Below, piece by piece: positions 8,235 to 17,298 of a stretch of 64,000 bases of DNA. The DNA lies in NCBI RefSeq assembly GCF_021404405.1, contig NZ_JABFTV010000013.1, positions 101,254-165,253 on the forward strand. The letters are read 5' to 3'. Below the pieces are notes generated by a model that did not search any database, was not told the DNA's origin, and worked only from the letters and a program-made list of their open reading frames with translations. A program made the position numbers and the translations under genes. Origin of the DNA: Billgrantia aerodenitrificans (GTDB taxonomy: Bacteria; Pseudomonadota; Gammaproteobacteria; Pseudomonadales; Halomonadaceae). Numbering within the stretch: the first letter of the stretch is position 1; each line of letters opens with the position of its first letter.

Positions 8235-10507
8235 GAACCACTCCCCTTGCGTTTCATCCCCTTGGCCCCAGTGCGCAAACGCTGCACCTCGATCACATTG
8301 GAAAGCTGCTGGATGCGCGAGAAGAGCCGCCCCAGGGTCTCCAAACCGTCGACTTCCACGGTGATGCGCATGCGGGCGATGCCGTCGCTGGTGTCGGTCA
8401 GGGTGTTGACCGACAGCACGTTGACCTTCTCATTGCTGAGGATGCCGGTCACGTCGCGCAGCAGGCCGGAGCGGTCCCAGGCCTGGATTTCGATGTCCAC
8501 CGGATACTGGGTGCGGGCGCGCTGGCCCCACTCCACCTCGATGACCCGCTGGGGCTCGTCGATGCGCAGCTGCAGGATGTTGGGGCAGTCCTGGCGATGC
8601 ACAGTGACGCCGCGCCCCTGGGTGATGAAGCCGACGATCGGCTCACCGGGTACCGGGTGGCAGCAGTTGGCCATGCTGGTCTTGAGGTTGCCCACGCCCA
8701 GCACGGTGATGTCACTGCTGCCGCCCTTGGACTGATCGCGCTTGGGCTTGGCCAGCAGACGGTCGAGCTGCTCCTGATCGTCGGTCTCGCCGAACAGCTG
8801 CTGGGCCTGATGCAGCACCTGGCCGATGCGCAGATCGCCCGCGCCCAGGGCGGCATACATGTCCTCGGGCGAGGCGTAATTGACCTTGTTGGCCAGGGTC
8901 TCGAGATCCATGTCCTCCACGTCGAGGCGGCGCATCTCGCGCTCGAACAGCGCCTTGCCCTCTTCCACGTTCTGCTCGCGGGCCTGATGCTTGAACCACG
9001 ACTGGATCTTGGCCCGCGCCCGCGAGGTGCGCACATAGCCGAGGCTGGGGTTGAGCCAGTCGCGGCTGGGCCCGCCCTTGCTGGCGGTGAGGATCTCGAC
9101 CTGCTGACCGGTCTTGAGCTTGTAGGTGAGCGGCACGATGCGGCCGTCGATCTTGGCCCCGCGGCAGCGGTGGCCGACCTCGGTATGCACCCGGTAGGCG
9201 AAGTCGATGGGCGTGGCGACGCGCGGCAGGTCGATGACGTGGCCGTCCGGGGTGAAGACGTAGATGCGATCCGGCGCCACGTCGCTGGAGAGCCCTTCGC
9301 GCAGGTCGCCGAAGTCGCCCACCTCGTCCTGCCACTCGAGCACTTGGCGCAGCCAGGCAATCTTCTCCTCGTAGCTGGAGCTCTTGCCGCCGGTGTCGTG
9401 GCCTTTGTAGCGCCAGTGGGCGCAGACGCCCAGCTCCGCCTCGTCGTGCATGGCGAAGGTGCGGATCTGGATCTCCAGCACCTTGTTCTCGGGCCCCAGC
9501 ACGGCGGTGTGCAGCGATTGGTAGCCGTTCTTCTTGGGGTTGGCGATGTAGTCGTCGAACTCGTTGGGCACGTGGTGCCAGCGCGAGTGTACCAACCCCA
9601 GCACGGTGTAGCAGTCGGTCACCTCCGGCACCAGGATGCGAACGGCCCGTACGTCGTTGACCTGGGAGAAGTCGATGCGCTTGCGCTTCATCTTGCGCCA
9701 GATCGAGTAGATATGCTTGGCGCGGCCGTTGACCTCGTACTCGTTGATTCCCTGGGCCTCGAGCATGCTCTTGAGGGTTTCGACCACGTCGTGGATGTAG
9801 CGGTCGCGATCCAGGCGCTTCTCGGCCAGCTGGCGGGCAATCGCCTTGTAATCGTCCTCGTGCAGGTAGCGGAACGAGAGGTCTTCGAGCTCCCACTTGA
9901 CCTGGCCGATGCCCAGGCGATGGGCCAGCGGCGCGTAGATGTCGAACACCTCACGGGCCACCTGCAGGCGCTTCTCGCGCGGGGCATCCTTGACCTGACG
10001 CAGGGCGCAGGTACGCTCGGCAATCTTGATCAACGCCACACGCACGTCGTCGATCATGGTCACCAGCATCTTGCGCAGGTTGTCCTGCTGGTCGTGTTGC
10101 ACCAGGCCCTGGCTGGGAACCTGGATGTTGCTGATGGCGGCCATCTGCAGTACGCCGGCAATCAGCTCGGCCACCTCCTTGCCGAACTGCCGGGTGACGG
10201 CGTCGATGGAGATCAGCCCCTCACGCACTGCGCGATAGAGCACCGCCGCCTCCAGCGCCGCCTGATCGAGCTTCAGCAGGGCCAGAATGTCGGCCATTTC
10301 CAGGCCCATGCGATAGGTGGTGTCGCGGGGCAGCCACGCCTTGTGGGGGCGGTCCGCCTCCATGGCGAGACGCTTGGTGAGTTCACAAGCCTCGCGCATC
10401 TCGTCGGGATCGCGCAGCTTGACGTCTTCCTGCAACCGCTCCAGCCAATGGCCGATATCGACGTCGCCATCGTCGGTCAGCGGCTGGTCGTCGCGGACTT
10501 TCACCAT
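8231..10507 (-). CDS. relA: (p)ppGpp synthetase, RelA type
   Basis: Ribosome-associated GTP pyrophosphokinase of the stringent response, 758 residues. The N-terminal hydrolase-like domain lacks the paired His-Asp of SpoT: the region reads AAVLYRAVREGLIS, so it should be synthetase only. The synthetase block (GYQSLHTAVLGP), the TGS domain (IYVFTPDGHVIDLP), a Cys-containing zinc-finger-like segment (MANCCHPVPGEP) and a C-terminal ACT domain follow in order. The start at 10507 is preceded by AAGGAG at good spacing; an ATG 13 codons earlier would overlap the rlmD end. Order rlmD-relA-mazG matches Pseudomonas. Confidence 0.95.
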   Translation of the reverse strand: MVKVRDDQPLTDDGDVDIGHWLERLQEDVKLRDPDEMREACELTKRLAMEADRPHKAWLPRDTTYRMGLEMADILALLKLDQAALEAAVLYRAVREGLISIDAVTRQFGKEVAELIAGVLQMAAISNIQVPSQGLVQHDQQDNLRKMLVTMIDDVRVALIKIAERTCALRQVKDAPREKRLQVAREVFDIYAPLAHRLGIGQVKWELEDLSFRYLHEDDYKAIARQLAEKRLDRDRYIHDVVETLKSMLEAQGINEYEVNGRAKHIYSIWRKMKRKRIDFSQVNDVRAVRILVPEVTDCYTVLGLVHSRWHHVPNEFDDYIANPKKNGYQSLHTAVLGPENKVLEIQIRTFAMHDEAELGVCAHWRYKGHDTGGKSSSYEEKIAWLRQVLEWQDEVGDFGDLREGLSSDVAPDRIYVFTPDGHVIDLPRVATPIDFAYRVHTEVGHRCRGAKIDGRIVPLTYKLKTGQQVEILTASKGGPSRDWLNPSLGYVRTSRARAKIQSWFKHQAREQNVEEGKALFEREMRRLDVEDMDLETLANKVNYASPEDMYAALGAGDLRIGQVLHQAQQLFGETDDQEQLDRLLAKPKRDQSKGGSSDITVLGVGNLKTSMANCCHPVPGEPIVGFITQGRGVTVHRQDCPNILQLRIDEPQRVIEVEWGQRARTQYPVDIEIQAWDRSGLLRDVTGILSNEKVNVLSVNTLTDTSDGIARMRITVEVDGLETLGRLFSRIQQLSNVIEVQRLRTGAKGMKRKGSGS

Positions 10508-10511
10508 CTTT

Positions 10512-11933
10512 CTAGACTCCTTGCGATGACGGCTGGCCTGCACCATGTTCGAGCAGGAGCAGGGTCTCCAGGTGCGAAGTGTGCACGAACATGTCGGCTA
10601 CCATCGCCTGAACGATGCCATAACCGCCATGCACGAGCCGTGCCGCATCGCGCGCCAGCGTGGCAGGGTCACAGGCAATGTAGACCAGCTTCGGCACCGG
10701 GCGTTCGACCAATGCGCGACATACCGCATCGGCACCGTCCCGGGGCGGGTCCAGCACCACGATATCGGGCACCAGGTGTGCCAGCAGCTTCGCTACGGCG
10801 ACTTCATCGTTCAGGTTGGCCTGGTGTGCCTCGAGCTCGAGCGCGCTATCGCGTGCGTTGGCTTCGAGCCTAGCCACCATGGCGGGATTGCCCTCCACCG
10901 CCGTGACCCGGGCACCGTCGGCGGCCAACGGCAGGCTGAAGTTGCCGATGCCGGCAAACAGATCCAGCAGGCGCTGACCGCTGGCGGGAGCCAGCCACTC
11001 CCGCACGCTACGCACCATCTCGCGATTGATCTCTGCGTTGACCTGAATGAAGTCTCCCGGCGCAAAGTTCAAGCGCAGCTCGCCCACGTCGAGCGGTAGC
11101 CGATAACCGAGCGAGGCCGGCTGCCCCAGCCATTCGAGAGTGGGTTCGTCACGCCCCAGCAGGTACGCGACGACGACGTCATTGGCCTGGCTAAACTCCC
11201 GCCAACGCTGCAGGTCGGTGGGGTTCTCGCGCAGCTGGCGAACCACCACCACGCGGGTCGAGTCGGCGGCGATCAGCTCCAGGTGGCCCACCAGTCGCGG
11301 CGCTTCGAGCTCGCTCAACTGAGCCCGCAGAGGCAAGAGCAGGGCCGCAAGCTCGGGAACGAGCACCTCGCAGGCCCGGATATCGACCAGACGGCTGGCA
11401 TGCCGGGCACGAAACCCCAGGTGAACGTCGCCCTGGGCGTCCACCTTGACGCCCAGACGCGCACGGCGCCGGTAACCCAGCGATTGTCCCGCCAGCAGTC
11501 GAACGGGGTGAGCGAGTTCGATGCCCTCACGGCCGAGAAGATCGGTGAGCACGTTGCCCTTGTGCCGACGCTGCGCCGCCACCGCCAGGTGCTGCATGTC
11601 GCAACCACCGCATTGACCGTAATGAGCGCAAGGCGGCGTGACCCGCTCGGGCGCGGGCTCGAGCAGCGTGCGCACATGGGCTTCGTCGAAGCGCTTGCGG
11701 GTGCGATGCACCGCCACCTCGACACGCTCGCCCGGCAGCGCCCCCTCGACGAACAGCGTCTTGCCGGCAGCGGTGCGAGCTACGCCCCGGCCATCGTGGG
11801 CCAGACGCTCGATGCTCACTGCCTCGCCGTCGGCTTCGAGCTCTGCCGGACGCTGGGCTTCGGCGTGCCGCTTGTGCAGACCTGAGACACCGGAACGCTG
11901 ACGTGCCGGTCGCCGCTTGCCAAGCAATGCCAA
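10512..11933 (-). CDS. rlmD: 23S rRNA (uracil-1939 C5)-methyltransferase
   Basis: SAM-dependent RNA methyltransferase (RumA family), about 473 residues with a TTG start. An N-terminal TRAM domain is followed by the iron-sulfur cysteine motif CAHYGQCGGCDMQH, a SAM-binding FAGIGNFSLPLA and the catalytic-cysteine region YIACDPATLARD. I place the start at TTG 11933 because GGAGG sits six bases upstream, inside the end of cysM. The longer ATG start at 11987 would overlap cysM by 53 bases and adds no family-like sequence. The gene follows cysM and precedes relA on the same strand. Confidence 0.9.
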   Translation of the reverse strand: MALLGKRRPARQRSGVSGLHKRHAEAQRPAELEADGEAVSIERLAHDGRGVARTAAGKTLFVEGALPGERVEVAVHRTRKRFDEAHVRTLLEPAPERVTPPCAHYGQCGGCDMQHLAVAAQRRHKGNVLTDLLGREGIELAHPVRLLAGQSLGYRRRARLGVKVDAQGDVHLGFRARHASRLVDIRACEVLVPELAALLLPLRAQLSELEAPRLVGHLELIAADSTRVVVVRQLRENPTDLQRWREFSQANDVVVAYLLGRDEPTLEWLGQPASLGYRLPLDVGELRLNFAPGDFIQVNAEINREMVRSVREWLAPASGQRLLDLFAGIGNFSLPLAADGARVTAVEGNPAMVARLEANARDSALELEAHQANLNDEVAVAKLLAHLVPDIVVLDPPRDGADAVCRALVERPVPKLVYIACDPATLARDAARLVHGGYGIVQAMVADMFVHTSHLETLLLLEHGAGQPSSQGV

Positions 11934-11934
11934 C

Positions 11935-12831
11935 TCAAACCTCCGGGGCGAACAGCCCAGTCGAGAGATAACGATCGCCACGATCACAAACGATGAACAC
12001 GATCACGGCGTTCTCGACTTCTTCGGCAACACGCAGCGCACCGGCCAGGGCGCCGCCTGAGGAGACTCCGGCCAGAATCCCTTCCTCGCGCGCCAGGCGG
12101 CGCATGTGCTCTTCGGCCTCGTGCTGGCCGATGTCGAGCACCCGGTCGACACGGGTGGCATCGAAGATGCTCGGCAGGTACTCCTTCGGCCAGCGGCGGA
12201 TACCGGCGATACTGGCGCCATCCTCCGGCTGCAGACCGACGATCTGCACCTCCGGATTGCGTTCCTTGAGATAGCGCGAAACGCCCATGATGGTTCCGGT
12301 GGTACCCATTGAGCTGACGAAGTGCGTGATGGTGCCGTCGGTCTGTTCCCATAGTTCGGGGCCAGTACCGCGATAGTGGGCCAGCGGGTTGTCGGGGTTG
12401 GCGAACTGATTGAGCGGCTTGCCTTCGCCCCGCGACACCATGGCTTCGGCCAGGTCGCGAGCTTCCTCCATGCCGCCCTCCTTGCTCACGGTGACCAACC
12501 TGGCACCATAGGCGGCCATGGCCTGCTTGCGCTCGCTGGATGCGCTGTCGGGCATGATCAGCACCATGCGATAACCCTTGATGGCAGCCGCCATGGCCAG
12601 GGCGATGCCGGTGTTGCCCGAAGTGGCTTCGACCAGCGTATCGCCCGGCGTGATGTCGCCGCGCGCCTCTGCTTGTTCGAGCATCGACAGCGCCGGGCGG
12701 TCCTTGACCGAGCCTGCGGGATTGTTGCCTTCGAGCTTGGCGAGCAGCGTGTTGTTGCGTCCTGCGGTGATTCGCTTGAGTCGCACCAGCGGCGTGTGGC
12801 CTACGACATCCTCGATGGTGGGGAACTGCAT
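11935..12831 (-). CDS. cysM: Cysteine synthase B (O-acetylserine sulfhydrylase B)
   Basis: PLP enzyme making cysteine from O-acetylserine and sulfide or thiosulfate; 298 residues. The PLP lysine is Lys43 in NPAGSVKDRPA, the substrate loop reads EATSGNTGIALA, and the phosphate-binding glycines are in SSMGTTGTIMG. The residue pattern and its place beside a GacS-type kinase both match CysM rather than CysK. It is transcribed divergently from the kinase gene and its 3' end carries the rlmD ribosome-binding site. Confidence 0.95.
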   Translation of the reverse strand: MQFPTIEDVVGHTPLVRLKRITAGRNNTLLAKLEGNNPAGSVKDRPALSMLEQAEARGDITPGDTLVEATSGNTGIALAMAAAIKGYRMVLIMPDSASSERKQAMAAYGARLVTVSKEGGMEEARDLAEAMVSRGEGKPLNQFANPDNPLAHYRGTGPELWEQTDGTITHFVSSMGTTGTIMGVSRYLKERNPEVQIVGLQPEDGASIAGIRRWPKEYLPSIFDATRVDRVLDIGQHEAEEHMRRLAREEGILAGVSSGGALAGALRVAEEVENAVIVFIVCDRGDRYLSTGLFAPEV

Positions 12832-12948
12832 GTAAGCGTCCTTAGGCTAACGTCTTTTCCGTAGTATATCCGCGCCGTCATCGACTGGACAGGCATGCCC
12901 CGTCAATGTGGCATACTGAGGAGGCTGGCCCGTGACCAAGGAACACCG
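12832..12948. promoter_or_regulatory. Divergent promoter region cysM / gacS
   Basis: A 117-base region between divergent starts must hold the promoters of the cysM-rlmD-relA-mazG-ppc unit and of the kinase gene. I see no promoter hexamers I would defend. The kinase ATG at 12949 is preceded by AAGGAACACCG. Confidence 0.5.
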
Positions 12949-15663
12949 ATGTCGCTCGGAAATCGACTGACACTATGGATACTGTGTCTCCCTCTACTTG
13001 TGCTGTTGCTCGTAAGCGTCTCCCTGCTGAAGCAGGATACCGAGTGGCGTAAGGCGGCCCTGCGCGACCGTATCGTCACCGCCGTCGAGCAGCAGAGCCC
13101 GGAAATGGCGCAGGCTCTGTTCGATGGCGCCCAGTCCCGGCTCGATGGCATGGCCCGGCGCCTGCTGGAGATCGACGAGACACGCGGCGTCGGTATCTAC
13201 ACCGACGAAGGCCTGATCGAGCTGGAGATGGGGCGCAATCGCGCCCAGGTGGCCACCTCGCCACCGCACACCACGCAACTCGACACCAGCGGCGACCTGT
13301 GGCGGCTGATGATGCCCCTGGCAGTGGCCAATAACGAGGGCACTGCCATGCCCCAGGCATGGCTGGAACTGGATATCGATACCCGCGCGCTCACGCTGGA
13401 TTACTATCGGCGCCTGGCCACCGCTGGCCTGGGGCTATTGATCCTGGGGCTGCTGCTGTTCGTGATTGCTTCCGCCCTGGGCCGCCGGCTCGACTCCAGC
13501 CTGGACAACGCCGCCGAAGCATTGAGGCGCCTGCGCAGCGGCGACCTGGACATCCGCCTGCCGGAAGAGGGCGCCCCGGAGCTACGCCGCCTGGCTCGTC
13601 ACGTGAATGCCCTGGGCGACGAGATGCAGCAATCCCGCGAAAACACGCAACGCCAGATCGAGCAGACCACCTCCGAGCTGGAAGAGTCGATGGAAACCAT
13701 CGAGATCAAGAACATCGAGCTCGACCTGGCACACCGCAGAGCGCTGGAAGCCAACCGCATCAAGTCCGAGTTCCTGGCCAGCATGAGTCACGAGATCCGC
13801 ACCCCGCTCAACGGCATCGTCGGCTTCTGCCGGCTACTGGGGCGCTCGCGCCTGGAACCGCGTCAGCGCGAGTGGCTCGATCAGGTGCAGGTCGCCTGCG
13901 ACAACCTGCTGGCCCTGGTCAATGACGTGCTGGACTTCTCACGCATGGAAGCCGGTCGCCTGGAGCTGGATCGCGCCGAGCTGGACATGGTCTCGCTGGT
14001 TGACGAAGCGCTCGCGCTTCAGGCTCCGTTGGCCCATCAGAAGGGTCTTCATCTGCTGGGCCTGGTCTACGACGACGTGCCTTCGCCGCTGCGCGGTGAC
14101 CCGCTTCGCATTCGCCAGGTACTGACCAACCTGACCCACAATGCGCTCAAGTTCACCGAGCAGGGCGAGGTCATCGTCCGGGTCATGGTCGAGGAGCAGC
14201 CCGACGTCGAGCATGTCCTCCTGCGTGTCAGCATCAGCGATACCGGAATCGGACTCACCTCCCAGGAGCAGCACAATCTCTTCCAGGCTTTCCGCCAGGC
14301 CGCCGCCAGCCATCCCCGGCAATACGGAGGTTCCGGCCTGGGTCTGGCCATCAGCCGGCAGCTGGTCGAACAGATGGGCGGGCAGATCACCGTGGAGAGC
14401 GAGCCCTCGCGCGGCTCGACCTTCTCCTTCACACTGCCGCTGGACGTCGTGGGCAACGGCATCGAGACAAGTGACGACATCCTGGACGGCAGCCGGGTCG
14501 CCCTCTTCGAGCCCCATGCCCCGACCCGCCACGCACTGAACCACCTGCTCACCCTGTGGGGTGGGCAGGTGGAAGAAACTCACCAACCGGATCTGCTGCC
14601 GCCCGCCCCCGCGCTGCTCGTCGCCACGCTCCCCACCGAGCTGAATGACGATGTGGTCGAGGAGTGGCGCGCACGCCTCCAGGCCTGCCCCTGCCCGGTG
14701 CTGCTGCTGGTCAACATGGCGCCGCTGGAGCTACCCGACCTGCACCTGCCACGCGGCTGCGAGATCCTCTGCAAACCGGTTTCGCGCCAGGCCCTTGCCG
14801 ATGCGCTGCGCCGTTGCAGCTCGGCACAGCGTCGCCCCGCCATCGAAGCGCAACGGCAGCACAAGGCACGAATCCTGGTGGTGGATGACAATACGATCAA
14901 CCGGCGACTGCTGCGCGAACTGCTGCAAAGACCCGGCCTGGAGCTGGCCGAGGCCGGCAGCGGCGAAGAAGCCCTGGCCCTGGCCGAAGGCGAGACCTTT
15001 CATCTGGTGCTGATGGACATCCGCATGCCGGGAATGGACGGTATCGAAGCGACCCAGGCATTGCGCCGCATGGGTGGGCACTGGGCGCGCTGCCCCATCA
15101 TCGCGGTGACCGCTCATGCTCACGACAGCGAGCGAACGCGCCTCCAGGCGGCCGGCATGCAGGAAATCCTGATCAAGCCGGTGGACTCCAATCGCCTCGA
15201 AACCATTCTGCAGCGCCACCTCGGCTTCGTGCCACCCCTCCCCGCTAACGCTTCTGCTCCTACCCCCGCCCTGCCGGCGGTGCGTGAAAATGACATCGCC
15301 GCGGATCTGGCGGTCGTCGATCTGGAACTGGGCACACGACTGGCGAATGGCAACGAGAGTCTGGCCTACGAACTGATCGGCGAGCTCGTGGCTTCACTGC
15401 CCGACACCCTCGAACAGCTACACAAGGCACTGGCCAGCAGCGATTCCGAGGCACTGCTGGATGCCGTGCATGCCCTCAACGGCGCCTGCCGCTACTGCGG
15501 CGCGCCCGAGCTGGCCCTGGTCGCCGAAACCCTGGAAACACGGCTGCGTTCGCGAGGAATGTCGGAGGTCTCATCGCTGCTCGAAGACCTGTTCAAAGCC
15601 ATCGACAGGCTCAACGAGTGGCATGCCCAGAGCCAGGAAGCGCCTCCCAGTACCGCCAAGTGA
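12949..15663 (+). CDS. gacS: Hybrid sensor histidine kinase GacS/BarA
   Basis: Tripartite sensor kinase of 904 residues that feeds the response regulator GacA/UvrY and the CsrA-sRNA circuit. Order: TM1 (about residues 9-26), a periplasmic loop, TM2 (about 160-180), HAMP, a coiled coil, HisKA with phospho-acceptor His281 in SMSHEIRTPLNG, HATPase (GGSGLGLAISRQLV), a degenerate receiver-like segment, a true receiver with Asp690 in VLMDIRMPGMDG, and an HPt domain with His841 in VHALNGACRYCG. ATG 12949 gives the family N-terminus. Location beside cysM is the conserved gacS context. Confidence 0.94.
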   Translation: MSLGNRLTLWILCLPLLVLLLVSVSLLKQDTEWRKAALRDRIVTAVEQQSPEMAQALFDGAQSRLDGMARRLLEIDETRGVGIYTDEGLIELEMGRNRAQVATSPPHTTQLDTSGDLWRLMMPLAVANNEGTAMPQAWLELDIDTRALTLDYYRRLATAGLGLLILGLLLFVIASALGRRLDSSLDNAAEALRRLRSGDLDIRLPEEGAPELRRLARHVNALGDEMQQSRENTQRQIEQTTSELEESMETIEIKNIELDLAHRRALEANRIKSEFLASMSHEIRTPLNGIVGFCRLLGRSRLEPRQREWLDQVQVACDNLLALVNDVLDFSRMEAGRLELDRAELDMVSLVDEALALQAPLAHQKGLHLLGLVYDDVPSPLRGDPLRIRQVLTNLTHNALKFTEQGEVIVRVMVEEQPDVEHVLLRVSISDTGIGLTSQEQHNLFQAFRQAAASHPRQYGGSGLGLAISRQLVEQMGGQITVESEPSRGSTFSFTLPLDVVGNGIETSDDILDGSRVALFEPHAPTRHALNHLLTLWGGQVEETHQPDLLPPAPALLVATLPTELNDDVVEEWRARLQACPCPVLLLVNMAPLELPDLHLPRGCEILCKPVSRQALADALRRCSSAQRRPAIEAQRQHKARILVVDDNTINRRLLRELLQRPGLELAEAGSGEEALALAEGETFHLVLMDIRMPGMDGIEATQALRRMGGHWARCPIIAVTAHAHDSERTRLQAAGMQEILIKPVDSNRLETILQRHLGFVPPLPANASAPTPALPAVRENDIAADLAVVDLELGTRLANGNESLAYELIGELVASLPDTLEQLHKALASSDSEALLDAVHALNGACRYCGAPELALVAETLETRLRSRGMSEVSSLLEDLFKAIDRLNEWHAQSQEAPPSTAK

Positions 15664-15718
15664 GCCTGGCTGCGTCGCCTAGCCCCACCTGACGGCGTTA
15701 TCGGCAGCGGCGCTGAGG

Positions 15719-16513
15719 TCAATCCTCATCGTCGTGCTCATGGTGATGGTCATGCTCTTCGAGCGAAGCGACGAAGCCCGCCTCCTGCCCGGCGATGATC
15801 AACCGCTTCATCTCGGCCACGGCCTCCTTGAGCCCGACGAACAGCGCCCGGGCAATGATGGCATGGCCGATGTTGAGCTCGTGCAGGCCCGGAATGGCAG
15901 CGATCGCCTCGACGTTGTGGTAGTTCAACCCATGCCCGGCATTTACCGTCAGCCCCAGTTCGAGTGCCATTTCTGTCGCTGCCGTCAGCCGCGCATGCTC
16001 CTCGCGCGCCGCCTGCCCGGAGCGCTCGGCATAGGCCCCGGTGTGCAGCTCGACGACCGGTGCCCCGGCGCGCTTGGCCGCTTCGATCTGACTCGGCTCG
16101 GGATCGATGAACAGGGAGACCTCACAGCCCGCTGCCGCCAGACGTCGGCAGGCATCGGCCACGGCAGCGAAATTGCCCACCACGTCCAGCCCGCCTTCGG
16201 TGGTCAGCTCCTCGCGCTTCTCGGGGACCAGGCATACGTGCGCCGGGCGCACCTCCTCGGCCAGCGCCAGCATCTCTTCGGTGACGGCCATCTCCAGGTT
16301 CATGCGCGTATTGAGCACTTCGGCCAGCAGGCGCACGTCGCGTGTCTGGATGTGACGACGATCTTCCCGCGGGTGCACGGTGATACCGTCGGCGCCGGCT
16401 TCCTCTGCCAGTAGCGCCGCCTGAACCGGATCGGGGTAGCGTGTGCCGCGCGCCTGACGCAGCGTGGCAATGTGGTCGATGTTGACGCCAAGCAGAATGC
16501 GCGGGGGATGCAT
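15719..16513 (-). CDS. pdxJ: Pyridoxine 5'-phosphate synthase with His/Asp-rich tail
   Basis: TIM-barrel enzyme that condenses 1-deoxyxylulose 5-phosphate with 3-amino-1-hydroxyacetone 1-phosphate in vitamin B6 synthesis. It has the N-terminal LLGVNIDHIATLRQARG, ADGITVHPREDRRHI, and LTVNAGHGLNYHN motifs. At 264 residues it is about 15-20 longer than most PdxJ proteins: the extra C-terminus is EEHDHHHEHDDED, a possible metal-binding tail. It is the last gene of the lepA-lepB-rnc-era-recO-pdxJ unit, 32 bases after recO. Confidence 0.96.
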   Translation of the reverse strand: MHPPRILLGVNIDHIATLRQARGTRYPDPVQAALLAEEAGADGITVHPREDRRHIQTRDVRLLAEVLNTRMNLEMAVTEEMLALAEEVRPAHVCLVPEKREELTTEGGLDVVGNFAAVADACRRLAAAGCEVSLFIDPEPSQIEAAKRAGAPVVELHTGAYAERSGQAAREEHARLTAATEMALELGLTVNAGHGLNYHNVEAIAAIPGLHELNIGHAIIARALFVGLKEAVAEMKRLIIAGQEAGFVASLEEHDHHHEHDDED

Positions 16514-16545
16514 GGTGGCCTCCAGCGGCTGGTTGAATGAGCGAA

Positions 16546-17247
16546 TCAGTGTGAGGGGGGACGGCGCCGTTCGGCAAGCTGACGCATCAGCTCACGGGAA
16601 CGCAGCGGACGTGTGCCGAGCAAGGGCACCAGCGCCGCCCGCGCCACCGCCTTGGCCGGCCCGGCCAGCCCGGGGGCTGCCCAGTCGCCGCCGGCCAGCA
16701 AACGCAGGGTACGGCCATCGATTCCGGGCGAGCCGGGTACGAAGGCACGCGAGGCGGTATCGAAACGGTAGCGTGCCTGGGGGTCCAGCTCCTCGCCCTC
16801 AGGCGTGGTGTAGCGCGGCAAGGCGTCCAGCGCATCGAGCAGCGTGAACTCCAGGCGCCGCAGCGCCATGGCACGCCCATCGGGTCGCGGCAGCGCCCCG
16901 AGCAGAGCAGTGTAGAAGGCGAACACGTCCGGCACGGGCAGCTCCACCGGCAGCGTTCGCGTCAGCAGTTCATTGGCATAGAGTCCGCACAGCAGCCCTT
17001 CCCCGGCCAGCAGCGCCGCCGCGCCACGACTCTCCATCAGGCGCAGGCGTTTGAGCTCCCCTTCTCCCACCCAAGTGACGTGCAGCGGCGCAAAGGGCTG
17101 CAGACGGCCCCGCGAGCGCGAGCCCGGTCGCTGCACGCCCTGAGCCACCGCCCGCACGCGGCCGTGCTCGAGGGTCAGCAGCTCGACCAGAGCGCTGGTC
17201 TCGCGATAGGGACGTTTGTGGAGAAGAAAGGCCGGCTGCGGCTGCAT
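16546..17247 (-). CDS. recO: DNA repair protein RecO
   Basis: Recombination mediator of the RecFOR pathway that loads RecA on SSB-coated DNA; 233 residues. The N-terminal OB fold begins with AFLLHKRPYRETSALVELLT, the clearest family signature, followed by an all-helical C-terminal domain without zinc cysteines, as in most gammaproteobacterial RecO. Located between era and pdxJ, the standard order. Confidence 0.94.
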   Translation of the reverse strand: MQPQPAFLLHKRPYRETSALVELLTLEHGRVRAVAQGVQRPGSRSRGRLQPFAPLHVTWVGEGELKRLRLMESRGAAALLAGEGLLCGLYANELLTRTLPVELPVPDVFAFYTALLGALPRPDGRAMALRRLEFTLLDALDALPRYTTPEGEELDPQARYRFDTASRAFVPGSPGIDGRTLRLLAGGDWAAPGLAGPAKAVARAALVPLLGTRPLRSRELMRQLAERRRPPSH

Positions 17248-17298
17248 GGTGAATCGCCTGAACGAAAAAGGGGCAAGCGCAGACAGGTTTGGGCAGTA

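Noticed and set aside
8231..10507. Bifunctional SpoT/Rel annotation for the alarmone synthetase
   Set aside because: The His-Asp pair needed for hydrolysis is replaced (YRAVREG), and the gene neighbours are those of relA.
8597..10873. Long plus-strand open frame opposite relA and rlmD
   Set aside because: Shadow of relA on the other strand, repetitive Leu/Val/Asp/His composition and no ribosome-binding site.
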